A DNA stretch of 64,000 nucleotides from NCBI RefSeq assembly GCF_000626635.1, contig NZ_CP007451.1:1612001-1676000 (forward strand), in the 5' to 3' direction. Positions 17,556 through 26,195 of this stretch are shown here, piece by piece. The position numbers and the translations under genes were made by a program. The notes beneath the pieces are model-generated. The model did not search any database. It saw only the letters and a program-made list of their open reading frames with translations, and was not told where the DNA came from. Position 1 is the stretch's first letter, and every line of letters starts with the position of its first letter. The stretch is from Draconibacterium orientale (lineage in GTDB: Bacteria > Bacteroidota > Bacteroidia > Bacteroidales > Prolixibacteraceae).

Positions 17556-19004
17556 TTGAAACGCAAATTTGTAACCAACCTGATATTATTACTTTTCCTG
17601 AATCTGCTGATAAAACCAATGTGGATTTTTGGCATCGACAGGACGGTGCAAAACTCGGTTGGCGACGAGACTTTTGGCCTGTATTTTGCGCTGTTCAACT
17701 TCTCGATGTTGCTTAATATTTTGCTCGACGTTGGCATTACCAACTACAACAACCGCAATATTGCCCAGCATAATTTTTTGTTACCCAAACACCTCTCCAA
17801 TATCATTGGGTTGAAATTTATACTGGCTATTGTTTATGCTCTATTCAGTTTAGGGATTGCGGCCATTATCGGGTACAACAACATTCAGTTTCACCTGCTT
17901 TTCTTTTTAATATTTAACCAGTTTCTGATTTCTTTCACGCTTTATTTAAGGTCAAACCTAAGCGCGTTACATCTCTTCCGCACCGACAGTTTAATATCGG
18001 TTTTAGACCGAAGTATTATGCTGATTATTTGTAGCATTTTACTTTTTACATCGTGGACGAATATCCACTTTTCAATCGAATGGTATGTTTACGTGCAAAC
18101 CATCGCCTACGTGCTTACTGCCGTAATTACTTTTGTTGTAGTACTTGCAAAATCGGGGCGTATAAAAGTGCGGTTCCAGCTTTCATTTTTTCGGGTATTT
18201 ATCCGGAAATCATATCCTTATGCATTGCTAATTTTGCTGATGTCGTTTTACAACCGAATTGATTCTGTTTTGCTGGAACGTTTGCTCCCCCACCCAATTG
18301 GCAAAGAGCAAGCGGGTATCTATGCACATTCGTTTCGTTTGCTGGATGCCGTATCGATGTTTGGATTGCTGTTCGCCGGCTTACTATTGCCGATTTTTGC
18401 TAAAATGATCAAACAAAAGGAACCTATCGGGCAGATGGTGAAGCTTTCTTTTACACTTTTAATCGTGCCGGCAATAATTATTGCAGTTTCGAGTATTTTC
18501 TACGACAAGGAGATTATAGGCGCGTTATACACATCAAGCACTGAACATTCATCAGGTATTTTGGGCATTCTTATGACCGGATTTATCGGCATTGCCTGCA
18601 CCTATATTTTTGGCACATTACTAACCGCCAATGGGAGCATGAAACAGCTGAATATTATGGCTTTTTGCGGAATGGTGTTGAATATTGCACTAAACTTGTT
18701 GCTAATTCCGCGATTTATGGCGTACGGATCGGCTTATGCAAGTTTAGCGACCCAGTTGTTTACCGGATTTGCCCAACTCGGTCTTGTCCTTTTCATTTTT
18801 AAAATAAAACCTCCGCTTTCTTACATCATCCGCTTAGCTCTTTTTATCGGGGCAGTGGTTGTTGCGGGGCTGGTTTCGAAACAAATCGGCCAGTGGTTTT
18901 ACGGCTACCTGGCAATGCTGGCGGGCTCGGTAATTTTGGCGGTGCTGTTCAGGCTCTTTAACTTAAAAAATCTTTATCACATCATTTGGTATGAGAAGGA
19001 TTAA
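17556..19004 (+). CDS. Wzx-like polysaccharide/oligosaccharide flippase
   Basis: The 482-residue polytopic membrane protein has about 12-14 hydrophobic segments and no large soluble domain, as in MATE/Wzx flippases that move lipid-linked glycans across the inner membrane. The opening (KRKFVTNLILLLFLNLLIKP, then MWIFGIDRTVQN) resembles the usual start of this Bacteroidetes subgroup. The only start codon available there is TTG at 17556, because an in-frame stop lies at 17529. The adjacent divergent glycosyltransferase supports a role in surface glycan export. The substrate cannot be read from the sequence. Confidence 0.8.
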   Translation: MKRKFVTNLILLLFLNLLIKPMWIFGIDRTVQNSVGDETFGLYFALFNFSMLLNILLDVGITNYNNRNIAQHNFLLPKHLSNIIGLKFILAIVYALFSLGIAAIIGYNNIQFHLLFFLIFNQFLISFTLYLRSNLSALHLFRTDSLISVLDRSIMLIICSILLFTSWTNIHFSIEWYVYVQTIAYVLTAVITFVVVLAKSGRIKVRFQLSFFRVFIRKSYPYALLILLMSFYNRIDSVLLERLLPHPIGKEQAGIYAHSFRLLDAVSMFGLLFAGLLLPIFAKMIKQKEPIGQMVKLSFTLLIVPAIIIAVSSIFYDKEIIGALYTSSTEHSSGILGILMTGFIGIACTYIFGTLLTANGSMKQLNIMAFCGMVLNIALNLLLIPRFMAYGSAYASLATQLFTGFAQLGLVLFIFKIKPPLSYIIRLALFIGAVVVAGLVSKQIGQWFYGYLAMLAGSVILAVLFRLFNLKNLYHIIWYEKD

Positions 19005-19626
19005 TCCATCAATTGAAGAATTAAAGAACGGAGACGATTACGAACTTCTGGCAGAACTGAACCACAGCGAGATTAAGTCGTTTGTGCTTTCGCAACTGGA
19101 GAAAGGTGGTTGGCTGGTTAAAAGTTTTATGGTGTACCAGGCAGTAATGGTTCTTCTGGGGTTATTCATCATTTCCCGCGCCCTGGTTTTTAGTTTCAAA
19201 GGCACATATGAACCACTTTGGCACACTATCGGTGTTATCGTTTTTTGCCTAACAGTGCTTGTTATCATTCACGAACTATTACATGGAATTGCGATAAAAC
19301 TTACCGGTGCTAAAAATGTGCGGTACGGAGCCTATTTCAAAAAGTTTATCTTTTATGCCGAAGCCGACCGCCATGTTTTTAATCGAAGGCAGTTTACTTT
19401 CATTGCGCTTGCTCCGCTGATAGTGGTAAAACTAAGCACTCTTGTCGGAATAATAGTCTTTTTTAATCATCCGCTGTTTTTTGTGTTTACACTTATTATG
19501 TGTATCCATAGTTTGTTCTGTGCAGGCGATATCGGCTTATTGTCCGTGTTCTATTCGGAAGAATCAGAAATATTTACCTTTGATAGTAAAGAGGAACAAA
19601 GGAGTTATTATTTCAGAAAGAAGTAA
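18991..19626 (+). CDS. DUF3267 putative membrane zincin
   Basis: This 211-residue membrane protein has about four to five hydrophobic segments and an H94-E-L-L-H98 motif inside the second or third, matching DUF3267, a family predicted to be membrane metalloproteases but not shown to be active. It overlaps the end of the flippase gene by 14 bases, so the two are translated together. Its stop is only 9 bases from the 3' end of the group II intron on the other strand. Confidence 0.75.
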   Translation: MRRINPSIEELKNGDDYELLAELNHSEIKSFVLSQLEKGGWLVKSFMVYQAVMVLLGLFIISRALVFSFKGTYEPLWHTIGVIVFCLTVLVIIHELLHGIAIKLTGAKNVRYGAYFKKFIFYAEADRHVFNRRQFTFIALAPLIVVKLSTLVGIIVFFNHPLFFVFTLIMCIHSLFCAGDIGLLSVFYSEESEIFTFDSKEEQRSYYFRKK

Positions 19627-19690
19627 AATTTTGGGATCGAGTAGGAGGAAAATAAAATAGTTTTCCTCCTACTTTATTTTCCGACCTCTC

Positions 19691-19728
19691 ACACCACCGT
19701 ACGTACGGTTCTCGTATACGGCGGTTCC
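19691..19728 (-). ncRNA. Group II intron domain V
   Basis: The minus-strand run starting GGAACCGCCGTATACGAG and ending in GTACGGTGGTGTGAGAGG is the catalytic domain V. It carries a CGC triad rather than AGC, which is the class C variant. It sits 4 bases beyond the stop of the intron protein. Confidence 0.85.
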
Positions 19729-19732
19729 TTAA

Positions 19733-21139
19733 TTAACAACTTCTTACCTTACGATAACAATCCGAAAAGAAAACGTAGCCAGTAATTCGTAACCTTTCAT
19801 TGGTAATGGAGGTAGAAAGGATCCAGCTATGCGCTAATCGCCAATAGCCTTTCCTTGTATTCGCCCACTCCCATGCCTTGTACTTATTTACACCCAACTT
19901 AATCAGGTTCTTACCCTTGGTCTTTATTCGTTTCCATTGTTTCCAAATAACCATGCGCAACCTTCGACGATACCATTCATCAACTTTGATTAGAAGCTTC
20001 TGCATATCTGCCAGCTTGAAGTATTGCACCCAACCAGTGACGTACTGCCGGAGCGCAACCTTTCTTCGGTCGTTTCCCCAACCGTTACTGCGGGATGTAA
20101 GTTCTCTGATTCTAGCTCTCATCTTATTCACACTTCTCGGGTGAATGCGCAGCCTGCCTTTCCCTCTAAATTTATAGAAAGAGTAACCAAGAAACCTAAT
20201 GTTCCTGTTTGATGCAACCTTACTCTTGTCCCGATTGACTATTAAAAACAATTTCTTTTCAATAAAAGGAACGATGTTCTTCATTGTCCGTTCGGCACTT
20301 CGTTGGCTTCGGCAGAAGATGACCAGATCGTCGGCGTAGCGAACAAACTTATGGCCCCGCTTCTCTAGTTCCCTGTCCAGTTCATTAAGAAAAATATTAC
20401 TCAATAATGGACTTAACGGTCCTCCCTGCGCCACCCCTTCATAGCTTGCTTCAAACTTACCGTCCTTCATCACTCCTGCATTAAGGTATTTATGGATAAG
20501 CGATATGACCCGCCCATCTTTTACCTTTCGGGATAATACCTCAATGTGTTTGCTGTGGCATACTGTGTCAAAGAAACGTTCGAGGTCTAAATCAACTGCA
20601 TAACCACAACCTTGCGTGATGTAAGCCTGCCATTTTTGAAGTGCCTGATGGGCACTGTGTTTTGGACGGAAACCGTAACTGTGATCCGAAAACTCGGGGG
20701 CAAAGATCAACTGTAGTTGTTGTGCGATACTTTGTTGGATAACCCTGTCTACGACTGTGGGGATACCCAACTGACGCTTCTTCCCGTTTTCTTTAGGTAT
20801 ATCCACCCGTCTCACAGGATTGGGGCGGTATTTACCTTTATGAATAGAGGCCAGTAACTTATCCTTGTGACAGACAAGATAATCCTTTAAGGATTCAACT
20901 TGCATCTTATCAACACCTCCTGCTCCTTTATTCCGCTTAACTTGTTTGTAAGCTGTGTTTAGGTTGGAGGATGAAAGGATACGTTCTAACAATCCATTCT
21001 CTGACTGATAGTTGGGAGTGAGGTTGTTTTCTGTTATCTCTATAAAAGTCTGCCCTCCCGCATAGCCTTCGGATGCCGTCCTATTCTTTTGCGGACAGGT
21101 CTTCGAATCATCAAAGATTTTCTGCATTGTTCCTTTCAT
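19733..21139 (-). CDS. ltrA: Group II intron reverse transcriptase/maturase
   Basis: The 468-residue intron-encoded protein binds the intron RNA, helps splicing and copies it into DNA. It has the seven-block RT domain with the active site FVRYADDLVIF, TIPVVDRVIQQ-like block 2 (GIPTVVDRVIQQ) and PLSPLLSNIFLNELD, followed by the maturase X domain (FLGYSFYKFRGKGR, then RRRLRMVIWKQWK). It ends with the WEWANTRKGYWRLAHS tail and has no HNH endonuclease domain, as expected for class C. Start is ATG 21139; ATG 21127, which has AAAGGA just before it, is also plausible. The frame is intact, so the element may be active. Confidence 0.93.
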   Translation of the reverse strand: MKGTMQKIFDDSKTCPQKNRTASEGYAGGQTFIEITENNLTPNYQSENGLLERILSSSNLNTAYKQVKRNKGAGGVDKMQVESLKDYLVCHKDKLLASIHKGKYRPNPVRRVDIPKENGKKRQLGIPTVVDRVIQQSIAQQLQLIFAPEFSDHSYGFRPKHSAHQALQKWQAYITQGCGYAVDLDLERFFDTVCHSKHIEVLSRKVKDGRVISLIHKYLNAGVMKDGKFEASYEGVAQGGPLSPLLSNIFLNELDRELEKRGHKFVRYADDLVIFCRSQRSAERTMKNIVPFIEKKLFLIVNRDKSKVASNRNIRFLGYSFYKFRGKGRLRIHPRSVNKMRARIRELTSRSNGWGNDRRKVALRQYVTGWVQYFKLADMQKLLIKVDEWYRRRLRMVIWKQWKRIKTKGKNLIKLGVNKYKAWEWANTRKGYWRLAHSWILSTSITNERLRITGYVFFSDCYRKVRSC

Positions 21140-21551
21140 TGAGTAACATTCATTTACTTCTCACTCATTAAGGTTCGGCCCTTCCCATAAGTTGTCGGTT
21201 ATGGTACTATGGCCTCGGCGGACTTCTCACGATAAATCTTTTCCAACCGTGTTTCATACTCTGTTTCCACACCTCCGTGAGACCTCCCGCGGTAAGATAA
21301 ATAACTTTCATTCCATCCTCCCGCACCATCTACACTCCAATGTCCGTGTAGTTTTGGACTTCGTTTTGTTTGGCAAACTTATCCCATTGGAAATGCCTAA
21401 TGATGTTCGTGTTCCTCGGGTCAGAAATTTGCTTTCAGCTTCCTTCAGATTCCACCTCACGATGGACACCCTTGCCTTCGGCTAATGGTTGGCACTACAA
21501 ACCCCCATTCAGGACTTTCACCCTATAGCTATTTACCATGCACGGCACACC

Positions 21552-21580
21552 AAAAAAAAGGCAGCTTCTACAAGCTGCCT
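21552..21580 (-). terminator. Intrinsic terminator after frr, intron target
   Basis: GGCAGCTT (21560-21567) pairs with AAGCTGCC (21572-21579) around a 4-nt loop, and the A8 tract at 21552-21559 supplies the U-run on the minus strand. The intron begins one base beyond this tract. Confidence 0.9.
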
Positions 21581-21633
21581 CAAAGCCATGAAAACAATTA
21601 AACAATGTTCAGAAAACAGAAAACTAGAAACAA

Positions 21634-22197
21634 TTAAATAGTCATTATATCTTCTTCCTTGGCTTGTACCAAGGCGTCGATCTTCTTACCAAATTCATCA
21701 GTCATTTTTTGCACTTCCGCTTCCGCGTCTTTCTCGATATCCTCCGACAATCCGTCTTTTTGAAGTTTCTTAAGGCTATCATTCGAATCTTTTCGTGCAC
21801 CGCGAACGCTAACTTTTGCGTTTTCGCCTTCCTGATGGGCCTGTTTTACCAAACCTCTTCGTCTTTCTTCAGTCAGTACCGGAATATTAATTCTGATAAT
21901 CTCGCCGTTGTTATCCGGATTTAATCCCAGATTTGCATTTTGAATTGCCTTTTCAATTTGTGGGATCAAATTCTTTTCCCAGGGCTGAACAGCAATTGTT
22001 CGCGCATCAGGTGTACTTACGTTAGCAACCTGATTTAGTGGCGTTTGACTACCATAATACTCAACATGAACTCCATCCAACATGGCTGGATTTGCTTTAC
22101 CTGCACGGATGTGTACTAATTCCTTCTCAAGGTGTTCAACGGCGGCTGCCATTTTCTCTTTACAATGATCTAAAATAAACTCTACTTCTTCTTGCAT
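21634..22197 (-). CDS. frr: Ribosome recycling factor
   Basis: RRF, with EF-G, splits the post-termination ribosome. The 187-residue protein starts at ATG 22197 (MQEEVEFILDHCKEK); the in-frame extension to 22209 adds four residues not seen in the family. Landmarks are HIRAGKANPAMLDGV, GSQTPLNQVANVSTPDARTI, RINIPVLTEERRRGLVKQ and the charged C-terminal helix. It follows pyrH by 107 bases, the standard pyrH-frr pairing, and ends in a strong terminator. Confidence 0.97.
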   Translation of the reverse strand: MQEEVEFILDHCKEKMAAAVEHLEKELVHIRAGKANPAMLDGVHVEYYGSQTPLNQVANVSTPDARTIAVQPWEKNLIPQIEKAIQNANLGLNPDNNGEIIRINIPVLTEERRRGLVKQAHQEGENAKVSVRGARKDSNDSLKKLQKDGLSEDIEKDAEAEVQKMTDEFGKKIDALVQAKEEDIMTI

Positions 22198-22304
22198 TGG
22201 TAATAACACTGTCTATCCAACTGTGGACTGTCAGCAAATATAGAAAAAATATAAATTCCCAAAAATTTTTTATCCAATTTATTCCTGTTTCAAATAAACC
22301 GGGC

Positions 22305-23015
22305 TTAGCTATGCACCAAAGTCCCAAGATCCTCGCCACTCATAACTCGCTGTAAACTACCCTTTTTGTCCATATTAAAAACATAAATAGGCAAATTGTT
22401 CTCTTTACACAAAGTTGTAGCGGTAAGATCCATTATTCGGAGCTTACGATTATATATTTCGTCGAAGCTGATTTTATCGAATTTGGTGGCTGTTTTGTCC
22501 TTTTCCGGATCAGCAGTGTAAATACCGTCAACGCGGGTTCCCTTTAGCATAACGTTGGCTTCAATTTCGATTCCACGCAGGGCACTTGCAGTGTCGGTCG
22601 TAAAATACGGATTGCCGGTTCCTCCGGAGATAATTACGACTTCGCCGTTTTCCAAGGCCTCAACCGCTTTGTCTTTCGAGTAATATTCACCAACAGGCTC
22701 CATCCTGATTGCGGTTAATACTTTCGATTTAATTCCCTGGGCAAGCAATGCAGAGTTTAAAGCCAGGCTGTTAATTACAGTTGCCAGCATCCCCATTTGG
22801 TCGCCTTTTACACGATCGAAACCTTTGGCCGCACCGCTTAATCCACGAAAGATATTACCTCCGCCAATTACAATTCCAACCTGTACACCCGATTTTACAA
22901 CTGCCGCAATCTCTTCGGCGTAATCACCTAAACGTTGCTGGTCTATTCCGTATTGTTGATCACCCATCAGCGATTCGCCGCTGAGTTTAAGTAGAATGCG
23001 TTTGTATTTTGCCAT
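22305..23015 (-). CDS. pyrH: UMP kinase
   Basis: PyrH phosphorylates UMP to UDP in pyrimidine nucleotide synthesis and works as a hexamer. The ATG at 23015 gives 236 residues starting AKYKRILLKLSGESLMG, the normal family start. The open frame extends 29 residues further without family similarity and crosses the -7 box. Motifs are GIVIGGGNIFRG, GTGNPYFTTDTASALRGIE and NVMLKGTRVDGIYTADP. It forms the classic operon with frr. Confidence 0.97.
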   Translation of the reverse strand: MAKYKRILLKLSGESLMGDQQYGIDQQRLGDYAEEIAAVVKSGVQVGIVIGGGNIFRGLSGAAKGFDRVKGDQMGMLATVINSLALNSALLAQGIKSKVLTAIRMEPVGEYYSKDKAVEALENGEVVIISGGTGNPYFTTDTASALRGIEIEANVMLKGTRVDGIYTADPEKDKTATKFDKISFDEIYNRKLRIMDLTATTLCKENNLPIYVFNMDKKGSLQRVMSGEDLGTLVHS

Positions 23016-23041
23016 GATTATTTGTGTTTTTTTTTGATGCA

Positions 23042-23049
23042 CAAATATA
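23042..23049 (-). promoter_or_regulatory. Likely -7 box of pyrH
   Basis: CAAATATA on the plus strand reads TATATTTG on the minus strand, a TAnnTTTG match 26 bases before the pyrH start. The -33 element is not clear. Confidence 0.5.
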
Positions 23050-23182
23050 GCACAACCTAAATTAAAACAGGAAATGGTTGAAGAGTTAATTGAATCATAC
23101 ATCCCGATACATTTACCAACCCGGATTGGTTCAACTGATATATTTCTATGCGTAACGTTTTTGAAATCAGAGTTTCACAAAT

Positions 23183-23215
23183 AAAAAAGCCACTTGCGTT
23201 TTGCAAATGGCTTCA
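23183..23215 (-). terminator. Intrinsic terminator, minus strand
   Basis: GCCACTTGC (23189-23197) and GCAAATGGC (23203-23211) pair fully on the minus-strand transcript (one U-G pair), followed by a U-run from the A-tract at 23183-23188. It probably ends the acyl-CoA synthetase transcript about 340 bases past its stop. Confidence 0.75.
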
Positions 23216-23553
23216 AAAAACTCTGTGCTGTCTAATCAATTACCCTTCGCAGTGGTAATTAAATACTCATAAAAAAACTGCTTTTCTGAACAGTTGCGAA
23301 AATTGCGCTTTTTACATGCCAAAAACATGACAAAAATCAATCTCCAGAAACTACTGAATCTGTCCTGTTTACTGCTCTTAAGCGAATAAGGACAAAATAA
23401 ACGAAACCCTAATTGAATTTGTTTCCAGAATAAAAAATGATAGTGTTTTCTGCTTTTCCCTTGCAGATTGCAACTTCTCAAAAAATCAAAAAACACATTC
23501 AATTATATCTATGAATTATCATATGTTTATCAACAAAACCAATAACTCTTGCA

Positions 23554-25206
23554 TTAAATGATTTCTACTCCCTGCTTTTTACAAAGTTCAACCGACATTT
23601 CGCTCAGTTTATACTTTTGGATTTTTCCACTGGCGGTCATCGGAAATTCGTCAACAAAAAAGATGTATTTTGGAATTTTAAACCGGGCAATATTTCCACG
23701 GCAGAAATCTACAATCTCTTCTTCGCTGAGTGTTTCTCCTTTTTTCAGTTTAATAAAAGCTCCAACCGCTTCGCCATATTTTTGGCTTGGAACACCAGCC
23801 ACTTCAACGGCTTCGATTTGCGGTAAACGATACAGGTAATTTTCAATTTCGCGCGGGTAGATATTTTCGCCACCACGCACAATCATATCTTTTATGCGTC
23901 CGGTAATTTTATAAAATCCCTCTTCGGTTTTTATCGCCAGATCGCCCGAGTGCAACCACCCTTCCTTATCGATAACTTTTGCAGTTTCATCAGGGTTGTT
24001 GTAGTAGCCCTTCATTACATTATAACCCCGGCAGCAAATTTCGCCCTGTTCGCCAGGCTTACATTCTTCGCCGGTTTCCGGATCCACAATCTTCACTTCA
24101 ACATTCGGATATTCGAAACCAACCGTGGTAGCACGAACTTCAACCGAATTATGGGTACGCGTGGCTGTCATTCCCGGCGAACTTTCGGTTAAGCCATATA
24201 CAATAATAATGTCTTTCATGTTCATTTTATCCATCACCTGGCGCATGGTTTCGATGGGGCAAAGTGCACCCGCCATAATTCCTGTGCGCAACGACGACAG
24301 ATCGAACATATCGAACATCGGATGATTCAACTCGGCGATAAACATGGTTGGCACACCGTAAAGCGCCGTACATTTTTCCTTTTGAACAGAAGCCAGCACC
24401 AGCAAAGGGTCGAAATCCTCGGTAAATACCATTGTGGCTCCGTGGGTAACAATGGCACACACGGCCAACACGCAACCAAAACAATGAAACAGGGGCACAC
24501 AAATCAACAAACGGTCGTCTTCGGTGTATTTCATACACTCGCCGGTGGCAAATCCGTTGTTCAGAATATTGTGGTGCGAAAGCATTACGCCTTTTGGGAA
24601 GCCTGTTGTTCCCGAGGTGTATTGCATATTTACCACATCGTGGCAGTTGAGCCCTAGTTTTACGCTTTCCAGTTCCAGATCGTCAATGTGGCTTCCGAGC
24701 AACATCAATTCGTCGGTATTGTACATTCCACGATGTTTCTGCTGGCCTATAAATCCTACGTTTTTTAGTTGCGGGAATTTTTCAGATTTCAGTTTTCCGC
24801 GTGGCTGTGATTTTAGTTCGGGCACCAGCTCGAACACCATTTTCACATAGTCGCTGTCGCGGTATCCATCAACGATAAAAAGTGAATTTATATCGGCATT
24901 TTTCAGAATGTATTCCAGCTCTGCTAATTTGTAATTGGTATTTACCGTTACCAGAACGGCCCCAATTTTTGCAGTGGCAAACATCAGCGTAGTCCAGTCG
25001 GGAACATTTTTTGCCCACACACCTACTTTATCTCCGGGTTTAATACCAATAAAAAGCAGCCCTTTTGCCAGGCGGTCAACCCGTTCGTTAAACTGCTTGT
25101 ACGAAAACCGCAGGTTACGATCGGGATAAACAATAAAATCTTTGTCTGGTGTTTCGAAGGCCCATTTTTCAAGTATATTTCCTAAGGTATAATCGAGTAG
25201 TTGCAT
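23554..25206 (-). CDS. AMP-dependent fatty acyl-CoA synthetase
   Basis: This 550-residue ANL-family ligase activates a carboxylic acid as acyl-adenylate and then the CoA thioester. The phosphate loop [19 protein letters not shown], the core [15 protein letters not shown], the GWLHSGDLA hinge region, [20 protein letters not shown] and the catalytic lysine region [14 protein letters not shown] are all present. Sequence style is that of medium- or long-chain acyl-CoA ligases (ACSF2-like) rather than acetyl-CoA synthetase; the exact chain length cannot be read. It starts 15 bases after the XRE-cupin regulator, so the two form an operon, and the regulator probably senses its substrate or product. 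Confidence 0.92.
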   Translation of the reverse strand: MQLLDYTLGNILEKWAFETPDKDFIVYPDRNLRFSYKQFNERVDRLAKGLLFIGIKPGDKVGVWAKNVPDWTTLMFATAKIGAVLVTVNTNYKLAELEYILKNADINSLFIVDGYRDSDYVKMVFELVPELKSQPRGKLKSEKFPQLKNVGFIGQQKHRGMYNTDELMLLGSHIDDLELESVKLGLNCHDVVNMQYTSGTTGFPKGVMLSHHNILNNGFATGECMKYTEDDRLLICVPLFHCFGCVLAVCAIVTHGATMVFTEDFDPLLVLASVQKEKCTALYGVPTMFIAELNHPMFDMFDLSSLRTGIMAGALCPIETMRQVMDKMNMKDIIIVYGLTESSPGMTATRTHNSVEVRATTVGFEYPNVEVKIVDPETGEECKPGEQGEICCRGYNVMKGYYNNPDETAKVIDKEGWLHSGDLAIKTEEGFYKITGRIKDMIVRGGENIYPREIENYLYRLPQIEAVEVAGVPSQKYGEAVGAFIKLKKGETLSEEEIVDFCRGNIARFKIPKYIFFVDEFPMTASGKIQKYKLSEMSVELCKKQGVEII

Positions 25207-25221
25207 GTAAATGGTTTTAAA

Positions 25222-25797
25222 TTATACGGGAGTGTAAACTACCGCAAGAATTTTTGCAGCCTGTTCGCCGGCCGCGTGAATATTGTGGGCAACAACCGAA
25301 TCGAGATAAATGGTATCGCCTTTATGCAAAAGATACACTTCTTTTCCGTAATTGATTTCGATACTTCCTTCGAGCACATATATAAACTCCTCGCCTTCGT
25401 GCGACGACAGTTTATAATCCGACTCTTCAGCAGGTTCAATTTCTACCAAAAACGGCTCCATGTGTCTTCCGGATTTTGCCTGTGCCAGCGAGAAAAAGTT
25501 CAGGTGCTCGCGGGTACTTTCGTCTTTGGTAGAAAAGCTCAGCGTTTCTTCGGCTTTGCCTGCATTTACCATAGCCGGACCAATCTTTTCCTGATCGTCG
25601 AGGAAGGTTCCGATACGCACACCCATTGCACGCGATATTTTAATTAACACACCTAACGAAGGAACATTTCCCTCGTCTTCAATGAGCTGTAACTGGGCTT
25701 CATCCAGGTTAGCCTGTATTGCCAAATCACCGCGCGAGAGTTGCCTGAACTCACGAAACTCTTTAATCTTACTACCTATCTTTTTTCGGTTTTTCAT
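25222..25797 (-). CDS. XRE-family regulator with C-terminal cupin
   Basis: The 191-residue protein starts at ATG 25797 (MKNRKKIGSKIKEFRE). Residues about 5-65 form an XRE helix-turn-helix DNA-binding domain. About 115-190 form a cupin barrel (SSHEGEEFIYVLEGSIEINYG, then LLHKGDTIYLDSVVAHNIHA) that would bind a small ligand. This layout is common in Bacteroidetes and is often placed next to an acyl-CoA ligase, as here (15-base gap), so control of that ligase is inferred. The further upstream frame to 25830 adds eleven residues and is less likely. Confidence 0.88.
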   Translation of the reverse strand: MKNRKKIGSKIKEFREFRQLSRGDLAIQANLDEAQLQLIEDEGNVPSLGVLIKISRAMGVRIGTFLDDQEKIGPAMVNAGKAEETLSFSTKDESTREHLNFFSLAQAKSGRHMEPFLVEIEPAEESDYKLSSHEGEEFIYVLEGSIEINYGKEVYLLHKGDTIYLDSVVAHNIHAAGEQAAKILAVVYTPV

Positions 25798-26195
25798 CTG
25801 TGTAAAATTTTTTGCTTTCTGAATGTTCATCCATCAGCCGACCGAGAAAACATTCAGGAACTCACATAAATTTTAATCATTCTTATTTATGAGTTTAAAA
25901 TGAATAAAGTTCATGTTCGTTTCGATCTGTTTATTTTTTACTTTATGGTCTGTAACAAAACTCGCCCCGATTTACCAAGGCTCGTTTCATTATAAATATG
26001 ATTACGGCATAAAAATAATAGTTTGAATGAAATGTAAACATGACGCTAATTACTATTTTCTTAATCATCCGGTTTTTGAAACTAATGTTGCATAACAGCA
26101 TTACTCCAAAGGAATAAAAAAAGGTGCCCTAACGAGCACCTTTTTGTTTATTTCAAATTTGCTTTTGCAAATAATACCATTGTTTTACTACAAGA
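25798..26195. other. Gene-free divergent/convergent spacer
   Basis: About 400 AT-rich bases lie between the regulator start and the glgP stop. They hold the regulator promoter region and the glgP terminator at 26116-26146. Nothing else recognised. Confidence 0.6.
26116..26146 (-). terminator. Intrinsic terminator after glgP
   Basis: AAAAGGTGC pairs with GCACCTTTT (core 26124-26128 and 26137-26141), with A- and T-tracts on both sides. It lies 50 bases past the glgP stop and ends the glycogen cluster. The symmetry allows bidirectional use. Confidence 0.85.

Larger units (their letters stand above)
19636..21550 (-). mobile_element. Group IIC-like intron, complete
   Basis: On the minus strand the element starts with GTGTGCCGTGCATGG at 21550 and continues into a GGGTGAAAGTCC segment. 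This closely resembles the 5' end of the Oceanobacillus iheyensis group IIC intron as I remember it. Domain V (19691-19728) and a domain VI hairpin (arms around 19640-19652 and 19661-19673) follow the reverse-transcriptase gene, and the 3' end is placed at CGAT (19636-19639). Total length is about 1.9 kb. The 5' exon is the T-run of the frr terminator, which is the known target preference of class C introns. Boundaries are by pattern and could be off by a few bases. Confidence 0.88.
23016..23553. other. Gene-free interval upstream of pyrH
   Basis: This 538-base AT-rich stretch holds the pyrH promoter region, a minus-strand terminator at 23183-23215 and no convincing gene. An 88-codon minus-strand frame (23236-23502) has no start context, no family resemblance and biased low-complexity composition. 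The ~340 bases between the acyl-CoA synthetase stop and the terminator may be its 3' untranslated region. Confidence 0.6.

Noticed and set aside
22305-23102. Longer pyrH start at 23102
   Set aside because: The extra 29 residues lack family similarity and run through the likely -7 box.
23236-23502. 88-codon minus-strand open frame
   Set aside because: Low-complexity Phe/Lys/Arg-rich translation with no start context, in an AT-rich spacer.
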